15,201 bases of DNA from an uncultured Clostridia bacterium (GTDB lineage: Bacteria; Bacillota; Clostridia; Christensenellales; Aristaeellaceae), in contig CAKTYE010000060.1 of NCBI GenBank assembly GCA_934631985.1, positions 1 to 15,201 of the forward strand, given 5' to 3'. The notes under the pieces are model-generated. The model saw nothing but the letters and a program-made list of their open reading frames with translations, had not been told where the DNA came from and ran no database searches. The position numbers and the translations under genes were made by a program. This document shows, one piece after another, positions 1 to 6,521 of the stretch; positions within the stretch are counted from its first letter, which is position 1; each line of letters opens with the position of its first letter.

Positions 1-23
1 GGCATGGTGCAGCGTTACCCTAA

Positions 24-58
24 CACAGAAGCAGCCTCCCTCGCATCACCTATCCCTT
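24..58. repeat. Dispersed repeat, copy 1 (half copy)
   Basis: This stretch nearly matches 14730-14763 at the other end of the window. Both read CACAGAAGC, one variable base, GCCTCCCTCGCATCAC, then TATCCC; copy 1 has one extra C before TATCCC. At the right-hand site the motif is the 3' arm of a long hairpin. Here the matching 5' arm is not visible in the 23 bases to the left, so either the arm lies outside the window or this is a half copy. It ends directly before the lspA ribosome binding site. Its function is unknown. Confidence 0.6.
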
Positions 59-70
59 AAGGAGTTAACG

Positions 71-547
71 ATGCTCTGGATCGCTTGTTTGGTGGTGGCG
101 CTGGATCAGGGGACGAAAGCGCTGGCGACCCGCTTTCTGGCGGGCGGGCAAAACGTGACGCTGATCCCGGGGGTGCTAGGGCTGCGCTATGCGGAGAATA
201 CGGGCATGGCGTTCAGCATGCTCAGCGGACGCGGTTGGCTGCTGGGTGTGGTGTCTGCTGGGGTGATCGTTGCGGCTTGGCTGCTGCTGCGGCGCTATCG
301 TCTGGGAAAGAACGCGAAGTGCGCAGCAATGCTCATGCTGGGCGGCGCAGTGGGCAATATGCTGGATCGATTTTTTACCGGCTATGTGGTGGATATGATC
401 GAGGTGCTGCTGTTCCGCTTCGCCATTTTTAACGTGGCGGATGTGGCGCTGACGGTTGGCGCGGTCATCATGGGCGTGACGCTGTTGTGGATGCCCGGAG
501 AATGGAGCGAAAGAAAGCATGGAAACACAGACAATACAACAGTTTGA
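71..547 (+). CDS. lspA: Lipoprotein signal peptidase (signal peptidase II)
   Basis: Membrane aspartyl protease that cleaves the signal peptide of diacylglyceryl-modified prolipoproteins just before the lipid-bearing cysteine. At 158 aa it has the usual family length, with four hydrophobic segments. The two catalytic aspartates are visible: Asp99 in the GNMLDR motif and Asp124 in the FNVADV motif. The conserved AENTGMAFS stretch lies at residues 41-49. The ATG at 71 is preceded by AAGGAG (59-64) at 6-nt spacing, and the protein begins directly in the first membrane segment with the DQGTK motif. Its 3' end overlaps the start of rluD by 29 nt, a pairing common in Bacillota, which suggests co-transcription and translational coupling. 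The promoter must lie left of the window or within the first 60 nt. Identification is firm. Confidence 0.96.
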   Translation: MLWIACLVVALDQGTKALATRFLAGGQNVTLIPGVLGLRYAENTGMAFSMLSGRGWLLGVVSAGVIVAAWLLLRRYRLGKNAKCAAMLMLGGAVGNMLDRFFTGYVVDMIEVLLFRFAIFNVADVALTVGAVIMGVTLLWMPGEWSERKHGNTDNTTV

Positions 548-1448
548 AGCTGTGGCGGACGGTGGAACGCGGGCGGACGTGCTGCTTTCGGCGGCATCCG
601 GGCTGAGCCGCAGCCGCGTGGCGGCGCTGATGGACGAAGGGCATTGCACTTTGGACGGGCAAAAACTGACAAAGCCCGGACTGAAGCCCAAGTCGGGCGC
701 ACGCCTGACGCTGGACGTGCCTCCGCCCCGGGAAGCTGTGCCGCAGGCCGAGGACATTCCGCTGGAAATTCTGTATCAAGATGAGGATTTGGCAGTGGTG
801 GTGAAGCCCTGCGGCATGGTGGTGCATCCCGCAGCGGGCAATGAGGATGGAACGCTGGTCAACGCGCTGCTGCACCACCTGGATCACCTTTCTGGCATTG
901 GCGGCGAGGTGCGCCCGGGGATCGTGCATCGGCTGGATAAGGATACCTCAGGACTGCTGCTGGTGGCAAAGAATGACGCGGCCCATGCGGAACTCAGCCG
1001 TCAGCTAGCGGCGCGGGAAATGGAAAAGCACTACCGTGCGCTGGTGGACGGCCTGATGAAGGAGGACGCGGGGGAGGTCAACGCACCGCTGGCCCGCAGC
1101 AAAACGGATCGCAAAAAAATGGCGATTGACCCGGCGGGACGATCCGCGGTGACCCGCTGGCGGGTACTGGCCCGGGGCAAGGACGCAACGCTGCTGGATG
1201 TGCGCATTTTGACGGGAAGGACGCACCAAATTCGCGTACATATGCAGTCGCTGCATCATCCTGTTGCCGGAGACCCCATTTATGGGGCGAAGCATGGGGT
1301 GAAGGTGGGACGGCTGATGCTGCATGCCTATTCCCTGAGCTTTACGCATCCGCGCACGGGGGAGCGCATGACCTTCACGGCTGCGCTTCCGCCGGACTTT
1401 GTGAAGGGGCTGCGGAGCGTCGGGCTTCAAGCACCCGATATGTTATAA
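519..1448 (+). CDS. rluD: Large-subunit rRNA pseudouridine synthase, RluA/RluD family
   Basis: Converts specific uridines in 23S rRNA to pseudouridine. The 309-aa protein has an N-terminal S4 RNA-binding domain (about residues 17-65) followed by the RluA-type catalytic domain. The catalytic aspartate is Asp140 in the HRLDKDTSG motif; VVKPCGMVVHPA (94-105) and the later GRTHQIRVHM stretch are also typical. The ATG at 519 lies inside the end of lspA, with GGAG sequences 12-22 nt upstream. The last 74 nt run antisense to the end of the convergent amidase gene, so neither gene has a terminator of its own between them. Assignment to the RluD subtype rather than another RluA-family paralogue rests on the S4 domain and the lspA neighbourhood. 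The exact target uridines cannot be read from the sequence. Confidence 0.93.
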   Translation: METQTIQQFEAVADGGTRADVLLSAASGLSRSRVAALMDEGHCTLDGQKLTKPGLKPKSGARLTLDVPPPREAVPQAEDIPLEILYQDEDLAVVVKPCGMVVHPAAGNEDGTLVNALLHHLDHLSGIGGEVRPGIVHRLDKDTSGLLLVAKNDAAHAELSRQLAAREMEKHYRALVDGLMKEDAGEVNAPLARSKTDRKKMAIDPAGRSAVTRWRVLARGKDATLLDVRILTGRTHQIRVHMQSLHHPVAGDPIYGAKHGVKVGRLMLHAYSLSFTHPRTGERMTFTAALPPDFVKGLRSVGLQAPDML

Positions 1449-2160
1449 CGCCCTGGGCGACGGCCTGCCCAAGCCTGGCCTGATAGGCAGGATCGCATAG
1501 GAGCTTTTCCTCCGCAGGATTGGAGATAAAACCACATTCGATCAGCACCGACGGAACCGGCAGACGCAGGATGAAGTAGTCGCCGGCGAGGGCGGTGCGT
1601 TTTTTTTCGGGAGACAGCCCGTCGATCAGCGCCTGCTGCATGCAGCCTGCCAGCAGCCGTCCGCCATCGCAACCCGCGCGGTAAAAGATCTGCGGACCAG
1701 ATTGGCGGCGGTCGCGGTACTCATTCATGTGGATGGACAGCACAAGATCCGCGCCGATGCTTTCCCCCAGCGCGACCCGGCGCTCCATGTCCTGACGCTT
1801 TTTGGTAACGCCTACGGGGGAGGCGTCGGACAGCTCGGTATCCTCGCGGCGCGTCATCGTTACAGCAGCGCCCTGCGCAGTGAGGGCTTTTTCCACCTCC
1901 AAAGCGACTGCGAGGTTCAGCGCTTTTTCCCACTGACCGCTGTCCCGCGCCCGCGCACCGCCGTCATAGCCGCCGTGGCCCGGATCGACCAGAATGGTCA
2001 GGCCTGTGAGGGGCAGGGATACATTGGCCTCGGCAGGCTGCTCGGCGGGAGGTGCTTCAGTGCGGAGGGCCATGCTCAGGGCAAGGCTGACGCCAAGCAC
2101 CACCGTGAGCATGGTCAGCAGGCGAAGCCGACGGGCCAGGAGCGAAGGGCGATCGGTCAT
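1375..2160 (-). CDS. cwlD: N-acetylmuramoyl-L-alanine amidase, CwlD-like
   Basis: Zinc amidase (Amidase_3 family) that removes stem peptides from muramic acid. CwlD proteins act on spore cortex peptidoglycan to allow muramic-delta-lactam formation. From the chosen start the protein has 261 aa: a short basic N-terminus, one membrane anchor (about residues 13-32), a short linker, then the catalytic domain. The expected residues are present: His62 in DPGHGGYDGGA, Glu78 in the WEK stretch, His144 in LSIHMNE and Glu208 in LIECGFISNP. The reading frame stays open upstream to 2292, but the ATG at 2160 has a good AAAGGAAG site just upstream (2168-2175) and gives the usual CwlD architecture. The C-terminal tail after about residue 245 is Ala/Pro/Ser-rich and overlaps rluD antisense by 74 nt. 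The subtype call is by overall resemblance to CwlD; a general cell-wall amidase is the alternative. If correct, the host makes spores. Confidence 0.85.
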   Translation of the reverse strand: MTDRPSLLARRLRLLTMLTVVLGVSLALSMALRTEAPPAEQPAEANVSLPLTGLTILVDPGHGGYDGGARARDSGQWEKALNLAVALEVEKALTAQGAAVTMTRREDTELSDASPVGVTKKRQDMERRVALGESIGADLVLSIHMNEYRDRRQSGPQIFYRAGCDGGRLLAGCMQQALIDGLSPEKKRTALAGDYFILRLPVPSVLIECGFISNPAEEKLLCDPAYQARLGQAVAQGVITYRVLEARRSAAPSQSPAEAQP

Positions 2161-2331
2161 GGAAACACTTCCTTTCAGTGTTGGAAACAAGCGAAAAACA
2201 TACAGTGCGGATGTATAAGCCCGGCATGGAAGAAGCTTAAAGGGATGCCATGTGGGCTTTGTCATTTTTGGGAAGCAGCTTTTGACGTGCATAGGAAGTA
2301 TATTGCGTCCTTAAAGGCAAATGCAGCGGAC

Positions 2332-2498
2332 TGTGGATAAAGAAGCGGTGTTCTCCACATTCTCAACAGAGTTATCAACAGGGACGCTACGCAAAAAGCC
2401 TTGAAACATGGGAAATTCCAGAGAATGAGAGGGGCTTATCCACATGACTCATTCAATTTCCACAACAGCTTTGCACAGGGAAAAAGGGTTGTGGAAAA
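2332..2498. other. Cluster of DnaA-box sequences; candidate replication origin or DnaA-binding locus
   Basis: Within 167 nt there are two perfect matches to the consensus DnaA box TTATCCACA: 2332-2340 on the minus strand and 2436-2444 on the plus strand. Three 9-mers differ by one base: TTCTCCACA at 2351-2359 (+), TTATCAACA at 2372-2380 (+) and the complement of TTTTCCACA at 2490-2498 (-). Three weaker sites differ by two bases (2360-2368, 2456-2464, 2469-2477). The cluster lies in a gene-free stretch and is followed by an AT-rich segment. Clusters like this are known from bacterial oriC regions and from DnaA-titrating or DnaA-regulated loci. The usual Bacillota origin markers (dnaA, dnaN, rpmH) are not in the window, so whether this is the origin is inference. 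Confidence 0.65.
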
Positions 2499-2649
2499 GC
2501 GGGGGAACACAGGGAATTTGGATGAAAAATGGGAAAGCATGCAGAGCTTTACATGCAAATCAGTGAATGATAAAGCATAAATATACAAAATGTAAGACGA
2601 AAACTCGGCACGGCATTGCTTATTTTGGAGGAAAGATTGACCGAATGTG
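2499..2649. other. Gene-free AT-rich stretch beside the DnaA-box cluster; possible unwinding region
   Basis: No gene is credible here. The segment from about 2545 to 2605 is clearly richer in A and T than the GC-rich genes on either side, with the stretch ATAAAGCATAAATATACAAA near 2570-2590. An AT-rich segment directly next to DnaA boxes would fit a DNA unwinding element. No clear series of DnaA-trio repeats was found, so this is only a positional argument. The other side of the cluster (2161-2331) holds the amidase ribosome binding site and no other recognised signal. Confidence 0.35.
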
Positions 2650-3450
2650 TCATGCATCAGGGCTTGATGCCGTAATGGGCAGCCGCTCGCCTGCATGGCT
2701 CCCCAAAACCTGCTGAATCGTGAGCCAATAGCCCTGTCCGTGGCGGCCCAGCAGCCAGTGATAGGCGGCAAGGTCGATCGGGGGCGGCGCGTTTGAGGTG
2801 CCGGGAAGGGCATAGGCCACCTGCAAAAGCCGTCCGCCCTGCCGTTGGATGCCTACGGCACAGTAGGGCGCAGGCGCGGCATCGGGCAGAGGTGCGCGCA
2901 CAAAACGCCAGCCGGGTGCGTCAAAGGGCGCGAAGGGCGGCAGCATCTCAAACAGCGTTTGGAGTGAGGACAGCGGCTCGGGCCAGATCAGGGTGGGGAG
3001 GGCCATAACGGAACGCGGGGCAGGCACGGGCGCAGCTTCGCCGGGGCAGGACTGCGGCACGGACAAATATCGCTGTACAGCCTCGCGCAGCTGCCACAGG
3101 GGCATGGCATGCGCCGAAAGTGGGCCGTGAAACAGCAGCGCCGGGTGAGGCCAGTCCGCCGCAACCGCCAGCGTATGATAGCATCCGAAGCCGCGCGGCA
3201 GGGGCAGATGATCACGATACAGGTTGGCGCGCCCGGCGGCATCTGCTTGCAACGTGCCTACATCCAGCACAGACCCGGTGTCGGGGGTGCCGGACAGCAG
3301 CAGGGCGCGCAGGGGAGCATCCGTTGTCAGGCGCGAAAGCCGCAGAATGACGGTGCCGTGACCGTGGCGTTGCTCCAGACGCGCAAAGCCCGCGCCGCCC
3401 TGCGTTGTGCAGCGCAGCAGAACATATTGCCGGGTGAGCGGCTGATCCAT
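2650..3450 (-). CDS. Conserved-looking hypothetical protein, two-part architecture
   Basis: Function not recognised. From the ATG at 3450 the protein has 266 aa; that start has AAGGGAGGG just upstream (3458-3466), while the open frame extends further to 3549 without a comparable site. It has no signal peptide and no membrane segment. The N-terminal part (about residues 1-115) has repeated Gly/Leu-rich beta-like stretches. A Pro/Ala-rich linker follows at about 130-155. The C-terminal part contains PPFAPFDAPGW and an aromatic stretch ending in GRHGQGYW. The overall pattern recalls uncharacterised two-domain proteins of Clostridia (DUF6128-like), but this is an impression from memory and not a firm assignment. 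It is transcribed away from the lysis cassette and toward the DnaA-box cluster. The codon-rich GC composition matches the left-hand genes, which supports a real gene. Confidence 0.7.
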   Translation of the reverse strand: MDQPLTRQYVLLRCTTQGGAGFARLEQRHGHGTVILRLSRLTTDAPLRALLLSGTPDTGSVLDVGTLQADAAGRANLYRDHLPLPRGFGCYHTLAVAADWPHPALLFHGPLSAHAMPLWQLREAVQRYLSVPQSCPGEAAPVPAPRSVMALPTLIWPEPLSSLQTLFEMLPPFAPFDAPGWRFVRAPLPDAAPAPYCAVGIQRQGGRLLQVAYALPGTSNAPPPIDLAAYHWLLGRHGQGYWLTIQQVLGSHAGERLPITASSPDA

Positions 3451-3586
3451 ACAAGAACCCTCCCTTGCTTTTCGGAAAAGCGTATGCGGGAGAGAGAAAG
3501 GGCATGCGGGAGAAAATTTCTGCGAAAAGGGAGCATTTTGGCAAAACATGACTTACCATCGAAGGCAGGAAGGGAGGCGGTAAACG

Positions 3587-4297
3587 ATGGAAGCAGCGCG
3601 TTTGGCGGAGGAGTTTGAGGCGATGGTGGGATGGCCTTATGCCAGCCCCGGGACGGGGGACGAACGCGGCATTGACTGCTCGGGGGCGTTTGTACGGGCA
3701 TTTCGGCGGCAGGGAAAGACGCTGTATCACGGGAGCAACCGCATGGCGCGGACGGCCTGCGCATGGCTGAAGCCCATTAAGGAGGTCACGCTGAAGCGCG
3801 GCATGGTAGTGTTCAAGGCGAGGGATACGCTTCCGCCGGCAGCCTATCAGCAGGGCGGGAAATATTATGATCCTGCGCTGCCACAGGATTTTTATCATGT
3901 GGGGCTGGTGACGGCGGACGCGCCCCTGCGGATCGTTCACGCCACGCCGCCGAAGGTTCGGGCAGACAGCGTATGCCGCGGCTGGACGCACGCAGCATGG
4001 CTCAAGGATGTACGAGAGGAGGAAGCAGAACGGATGGAAAGAGAGGTTCAGGCGGTGTCGGTGAACCTGCGGGCATCGCCCAGTGTGAAGGCGGCGCTGC
4101 TGGGACGCATTCCGCAGGGGATGCGCCTGGAGACGGAGGATGCAGGCGCGGACTGGGTACGGGTCACCTGGCAGGGAAAGCAGGGCTACGTCATGCGGAA
4201 GTATTTGGGTGATGGGGGCAGGGTGGAGCTTTCACGGGCCTTGGCAGAGGAGCTTTTGCAGGCGCTTACGGCGGCGCTGAAGGAGGGAGAGGCATGA
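3587..4297 (+). CDS. Endolysin-like peptidoglycan hydrolase (NlpC/P60-type with SH3b domain)
   Basis: Predicted cell-wall hydrolase of 236 aa. The N-terminal domain (about 1-140) has the layout of an NlpC/P60 cysteine peptidase: Cys31 in the IDCSGAF motif, His104 in the YHVGLV motif, and His118 in IVHAT as a likely third residue. A bacterial SH3 domain (about 153-207) shows the usual VNLRASPS and GYVMRKYL stretches and would bind the wall. There is no signal peptide, as expected for a phage endolysin that leaves the cell through a holin. The ATG at 3587 is preceded by GGGAGG at 9-nt spacing. It is the first gene of a three-gene unit, overlapping the next by ATGA. Together with the holin it forms a lysis-type cassette; the rest of a phage is missing. 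The exact bond cleaved cannot be told from sequence. Confidence 0.85.
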   Translation: MEAARLAEEFEAMVGWPYASPGTGDERGIDCSGAFVRAFRRQGKTLYHGSNRMARTACAWLKPIKEVTLKRGMVVFKARDTLPPAAYQQGGKYYDPALPQDFYHVGLVTADAPLRIVHATPPKVRADSVCRGWTHAAWLKDVREEEAERMEREVQAVSVNLRASPSVKAALLGRIPQGMRLETEDAGADWVRVTWQGKQGYVMRKYLGDGGRVELSRALAEELLQALTAALKEGEA

Positions 4298-4554
4298 GCG
4301 GCTGGGCGGCAGTTATCAGTGTGGTCTGTGCGCTTGCAGGGGTATTAGCGGGGCTTTGGGCCACGGTACGGAAGCGGGCGGAGGAGCATGCTGCGCTGCG
4401 GACGCAGTTAGCGGGGTTATTGACGCTGACGGAGGAGATCCGTCAGGAACAGCGCAGGCAGGCGGAGCAGTTAACGGCGCTGACGGTGCGTCTGGCACGG
4501 GAGGAGGAATGCGGCATGCAGGCGCGGCTACGGTTGGATCGGTACATGCAGTAA
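4294..4554 (+). CDS. Small membrane protein with coiled coil, lysis-cassette component
   Basis: An 86-aa protein with one N-terminal membrane segment (about residues 3-25) followed by basic residues and a long charged helix rich in Glu, Gln and Arg (about 28-75) that would form a coiled coil. Proteins of this shape are common in the lysis modules of Bacillota phages, but no specific family is recognised. The start overlaps the endolysin stop (ATGA at 4294-4297), and AAGGAGGG lies upstream, so the two are translationally coupled. It could assist the holin or anchor the lytic complex; that is inference. Confidence 0.75.
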   Translation: MSGWAAVISVVCALAGVLAGLWATVRKRAEEHAALRTQLAGLLTLTEEIRQEQRRQAEQLTALTVRLAREEECGMQARLRLDRYMQ

Positions 4555-4566
4555 GGAGGGATGGAG

Positions 4567-4764
4567 ATGAAGCAATCACGGTATCGCAGCAAGGCGGCGT
4601 GGGCGTCGCTGCTTTCGCTGGTGGGGTTATGTTTAGCGAGCTTTGGCGGGTATGAGCGGCTGGGGATCACATCGGAGACGTGGCAGGCGCTGACCACGGC
4701 GCTGCTGGCGACGCTGGCAGCGTTTGGGGTGCTGAATAATCCTACGGATGGGGAGAATTTTTGA
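4567..4764 (+). CDS. Phage-type holin
   Basis: A 65-aa protein with two hydrophobic segments (about residues 10-27 and 38-57) and a short tail containing NNPTDG. The basic start, the SKAAWASL stretch and the closing NNPT motif resemble the phi LC3-type holin group and related small holins, which open membrane lesions to let the endolysin reach the wall. Two in-frame ATGs exist. The one at 4561 lies only 1 nt after the AAGGAGG sequence (4553-4559) and is too close; the one at 4567 has 7-nt spacing and is chosen. It is the last gene of the cassette and is followed directly by a strong terminator. Holin subfamily is uncertain. Confidence 0.78.
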   Translation: MKQSRYRSKAAWASLLSLVGLCLASFGGYERLGITSETWQALTTALLATLAAFGVLNNPTDGENF

Positions 4765-4773
4765 CAGGCTTGG

Positions 4774-4822
4774 GGAAGGCCCTGCTGTGCGGAAGGAAGT
4801 GCAGCGGGGGCTTCCTTTTTTT
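4774..4822 (+). terminator. Rho-independent terminator of the lysis cassette
   Basis: The segments 4774-4790 and about 4799-4815 pair as a long stem (GGAAG with CTTCC, CCC with GGG, GCTG with CAGC, plus wobble pairs) and are followed by seven T residues (4816-4822). It lies 10 nt after the holin stop codon. Confidence 0.9.
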
Positions 4823-5001
4823 GATTTTGGAGGAGTAAAGGGGTGCTTTTGCTGGATGGGGGAGTAGGAGATGTGAAAAGTCATGGGCTGGTGTAGGGAG
4901 GAAGGAGGATTGGCGGCACACGACCGCGCTGAGGTTTTGACTTGAGAGTGTTTCGTCCGTCTGGGAGTTATTATGTAAAGGAAGGCAGCACCTTCCGAGA
5001 G
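4823..5001. other. Gene-free stretch with nothing recognised
   Basis: Part of the 313-nt gap between the holin gene and the tnpV fragment. It is purine-rich on the plus strand and holds only a short hairpin (4980-4985 with 4991-4996). The junction between the GC-rich left region and the mobile-element debris probably falls here, but no target-site duplication was found. Confidence 0.4.
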
Positions 5002-5050
5002 AGGCAGTCACAGCCTGAAGGAAAAACCTTCAAGCTATGGCTGCCTTTTT
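5002..5050 (+). terminator. Strong hairpin with T run upstream of the tnpV fragment
   Basis: AGGCAG (5002-5007) pairs with CTGCCT (5041-5046), AGC with GCT, and TGAAGG (5016-5021) with CCTTCA (5027-5032) around an AAAAA loop. A T run (5046-5050) follows. It would end transcription arriving from the left and may shield the tnpV fragment, whose ribosome binding site is 11 nt further on. Confidence 0.8.
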
Positions 5051-5077
5051 GCATCATCTGAAAGGAGTGACTCCCCC

Positions 5078-5233
5078 ATGAAGCTTACCTACTACCGCAA
5101 TGGAGATTACCTGCTTCCCGACCTTGCCGTAAATGAAACCGACCAGCAGCCCTTGGGCAAATACGGAATGTTACGTCTGCATTTTCTACAGGCGCATCGT
5201 CCTGTGCTAATGTCGTTCATGAAACCAGCATGA
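5078..5233 (+). pseudogene. tnpV: TnpV, N-terminal fragment
   Basis: A 51-codon open frame with AAAGGAG upstream (5061-5067). It encodes the typical start of TnpV transposon proteins: MKLTYYRNGDYLLPDLAV, then QPLGKYGMLR and the AHRPVL stretch. TnpV proteins are usually about 110-125 aa, so roughly the second half is missing. The frame ends in a TGA that overlaps the first ATG of the recombinase fragment (ATGA). The role of TnpV in its transposons is not established. The abrupt change from tnpV-like to recombinase-like sequence near 5215-5260 marks a deletion junction. Confidence 0.8.
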
Positions 5234-5922
5234 AGCGATCTGGTACAAACATGACGCGGCCCTATGCGTGGAATGGTGCGACTGTGACCAATATCCTGAC
5301 GCGCCGGGAATATCTGGGGCATACCGTGAATTTTCGTTCCAGTAAGGCGTCATTCAAGGAGAAGCGGAAGCTGAATGTGCCAGATAGGCGGATGACTTTT
5401 CCAGATACGCATGAAGCTATTATTGCTCCTGAGGTTTGGAACATGGCGCAGGTCACATTGACTAGTCGCAGGCGAGTAAATTCAGAAGGCAAAACCAATC
5501 CATTAACTGGACTGCTTTACTGTGCGGAATGCGGAGCAAAGCTGCATAACCATCGCAGTAGTGAGGAGGATTGCTATAATTGTCCCACCTATACACAGAA
5601 GAATGCCTGTTGCAGCCATTACATCCGTACCAATACCGTGAAGCAACTCCTGCTGGAAGCAATCCAAACGGTCAGCAAATATGCCATCGAAAATGAACTT
5701 TCTTTCGCTGCACAAGTGCGAGAAGCATCGCAAGTGCAGCAAGCACTGGAAGGCCGGGAGCTTTATGCCGAAATACATGCCGCAGAGGAACGTCTTGCGG
5801 AACTGAATATCGTGCTGAACAAACTGTACGGAGGTTATGCACTTGGAAGAATCCCAGAGCAGCGGTATGAATCTTTAAGCAGGGCCTACGGATTCTTCTA
5901 CTGCCGACTATTCCGGTATTGA
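5230..5922 (+). pseudogene. Large serine recombinase (TnpX/TndX-like), truncated at both ends
   Basis: Encodes only the middle and C-terminal part of a large serine recombinase, the enzyme class that excises and integrates these transposons. Visible parts are the recombinase domain (from PYAWNGATVTNILTRREYLG onward, with NTHEAII-type PDTHEAIIAPEVW), a zinc-ribbon region (LYCAECGAKL and the later Cys pairs near CYNCPTYTQKNACC), and a coiled-coil stretch leading into the DUF4368-type tail. The N-terminal resolvase domain with the catalytic serine is absent, so the product cannot recombine DNA. The C-terminus loses homology after about residue 218 (RAYGFF onward) and stops early; the normal tail with further conserved residues is missing. 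Full-length relatives are usually 500 aa or more, against 230 here. Confidence 0.88.
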
Positions 5923-5947
5923 CTGGGATTTTGCCGGTGGTTGATAA

Positions 5948-6001
5948 GCAAGCAGATTGCAAGCATCCTCAATGGAACGCTTGCAATCTGCTTGCATTTT
6001 T
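5948..6001 (+). terminator. Perfect 17-bp hairpin with short T run
   Basis: GCAAGCAGATTGCAAGC (5948-5964) is exactly repeated in inverted orientation at 5979-5995 with a 14-nt loop, followed by five T residues (5997-6001). It would work as an intrinsic terminator after the recombinase fragment. Its arms also contain the TTGCAAGC motif that recurs further right, so it may equally be part of a protein-binding array. Confidence 0.6.
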
Positions 6002-6070
6002 CTCATGAATTAACCAATTTATGCTTGCAAGTAGCATGCATAAATAGATACTAGCTTGCATGTTGCAAGC
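5948..6070. repeat. Array of TTGCAAGC / GCTTGCAA motifs upstream of the DUF3847-like gene
   Basis: The 8-mer TTGCAAGC occurs at 5957-5964 and 6063-6070, and its complement GCTTGCAA at 5979-5986 and 6023-6030. Near copies occur at 5948-5953, 5990-5996 and 6054-6060. The last pair forms a compact palindrome, GCTTGCA-TGT-TGCAAGC (6054-6070), ending 5 nt before the next ribosome binding site. Repeats like this suggest binding sites for a repressor, recombinase or replication/partition protein. The binding protein is not known. Confidence 0.55.
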
Positions 6071-6088
6071 ATCAAAAGGAGCGTACTT

Positions 6089-6325
6089 ATGAAGCTGATT
6101 TTACCGGAAGTAATCCCGGACATGCCTAAAACAGAGGAAGCATTGACTGCTGTACAAGCAGAACACCAGAAAATCCTTGCTGAAAAACGAGAAAAGGAGC
6201 GTCAGCGCAAAGCCCGGACGCACCGGCTTATTGAGCACGGAGCCCTTTTTGAAACTTATTTCCCGCAAACGGTAATGATGAATAAGGTTGAACTAGTGGT
6301 GTTCTTGAGGGAGCTTGCGGCGTAA
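6089..6325 (+). CDS. DUF3847-like mobilization-region protein
   Basis: A 78-aa charged protein. The N-terminal two thirds is a Glu/Lys/Arg-rich helix (about residues 12-45) and the C-terminal part contains the RKARTHRLIEHGALFETYFP stretch typical of DUF3847 proteins, which usually sit just upstream of MobA/MobL relaxase genes. That is exactly the position here. A longer frame opens at 6056, but the ATG at 6089 has AAGGAG (6076-6081) at 7-nt spacing and gives a sensible start. A role as an accessory DNA-binding protein of mobilization is inference from position. It is the only apparently intact gene of the element. Confidence 0.75.
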   Translation: MKLILPEVIPDMPKTEEALTAVQAEHQKILAEKREKERQRKARTHRLIEHGALFETYFPQTVMMNKVELVVFLRELAA

Positions 6326-6480
6326 CTGACTATGGTGGTGGGCGGCCCTAGGGGTAAACCAGAGCGCTCATCCACCATTTTCCCGAAGGGCGCACTTATA
6401 CATACTGACGTATGTTTGCGGCCTGCGGCGCTGGTTGCGGCTGCGCCGCGATGGGGCAAGCCCCATACTCTAGGCCACAG
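6326..6480. other. Inverted-repeat-rich spacer, possible oriT
   Basis: The 196-nt gap between the DUF3847-like gene and the relaxase stub is full of inverted repeats: ATGGTGG (6332-6338) with CCACCAT (6372-6378), CATAC-TGAC-GTATG (6401-6414), GCGGC-TGC-GCCGC (6437-6449) and ATGGGGC-AA-GCCCCAT (6451-6466). Relaxase nick sites usually lie beside such repeats immediately upstream of mob genes. No nick-site consensus is claimed. Confidence 0.4.
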
Positions 6481-6521
6481 ATTAGGAAATACAAATGCTT
6501 TGGAACAGGAGAGGAGACAGC

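Noticed and set aside
1702..2340. Long open frame on the plus strand, 212 codons
   Set aside because: It lies antisense to the well-supported CwlD-like gene and has no family motif; it is a by-product of GC-rich coding sequence.
2436..2813. Minus-strand open frame of 125 codons over the DnaA-box cluster
   Set aside because: It overlaps the end of the 266-aa gene in another frame, has no ribosome binding site worth noting and no recognisable motif.
3109..3618. Plus-strand open frame of 169 codons
   Set aside because: It is antisense to the hypothetical gene and runs across the ribosome binding site of the endolysin gene.
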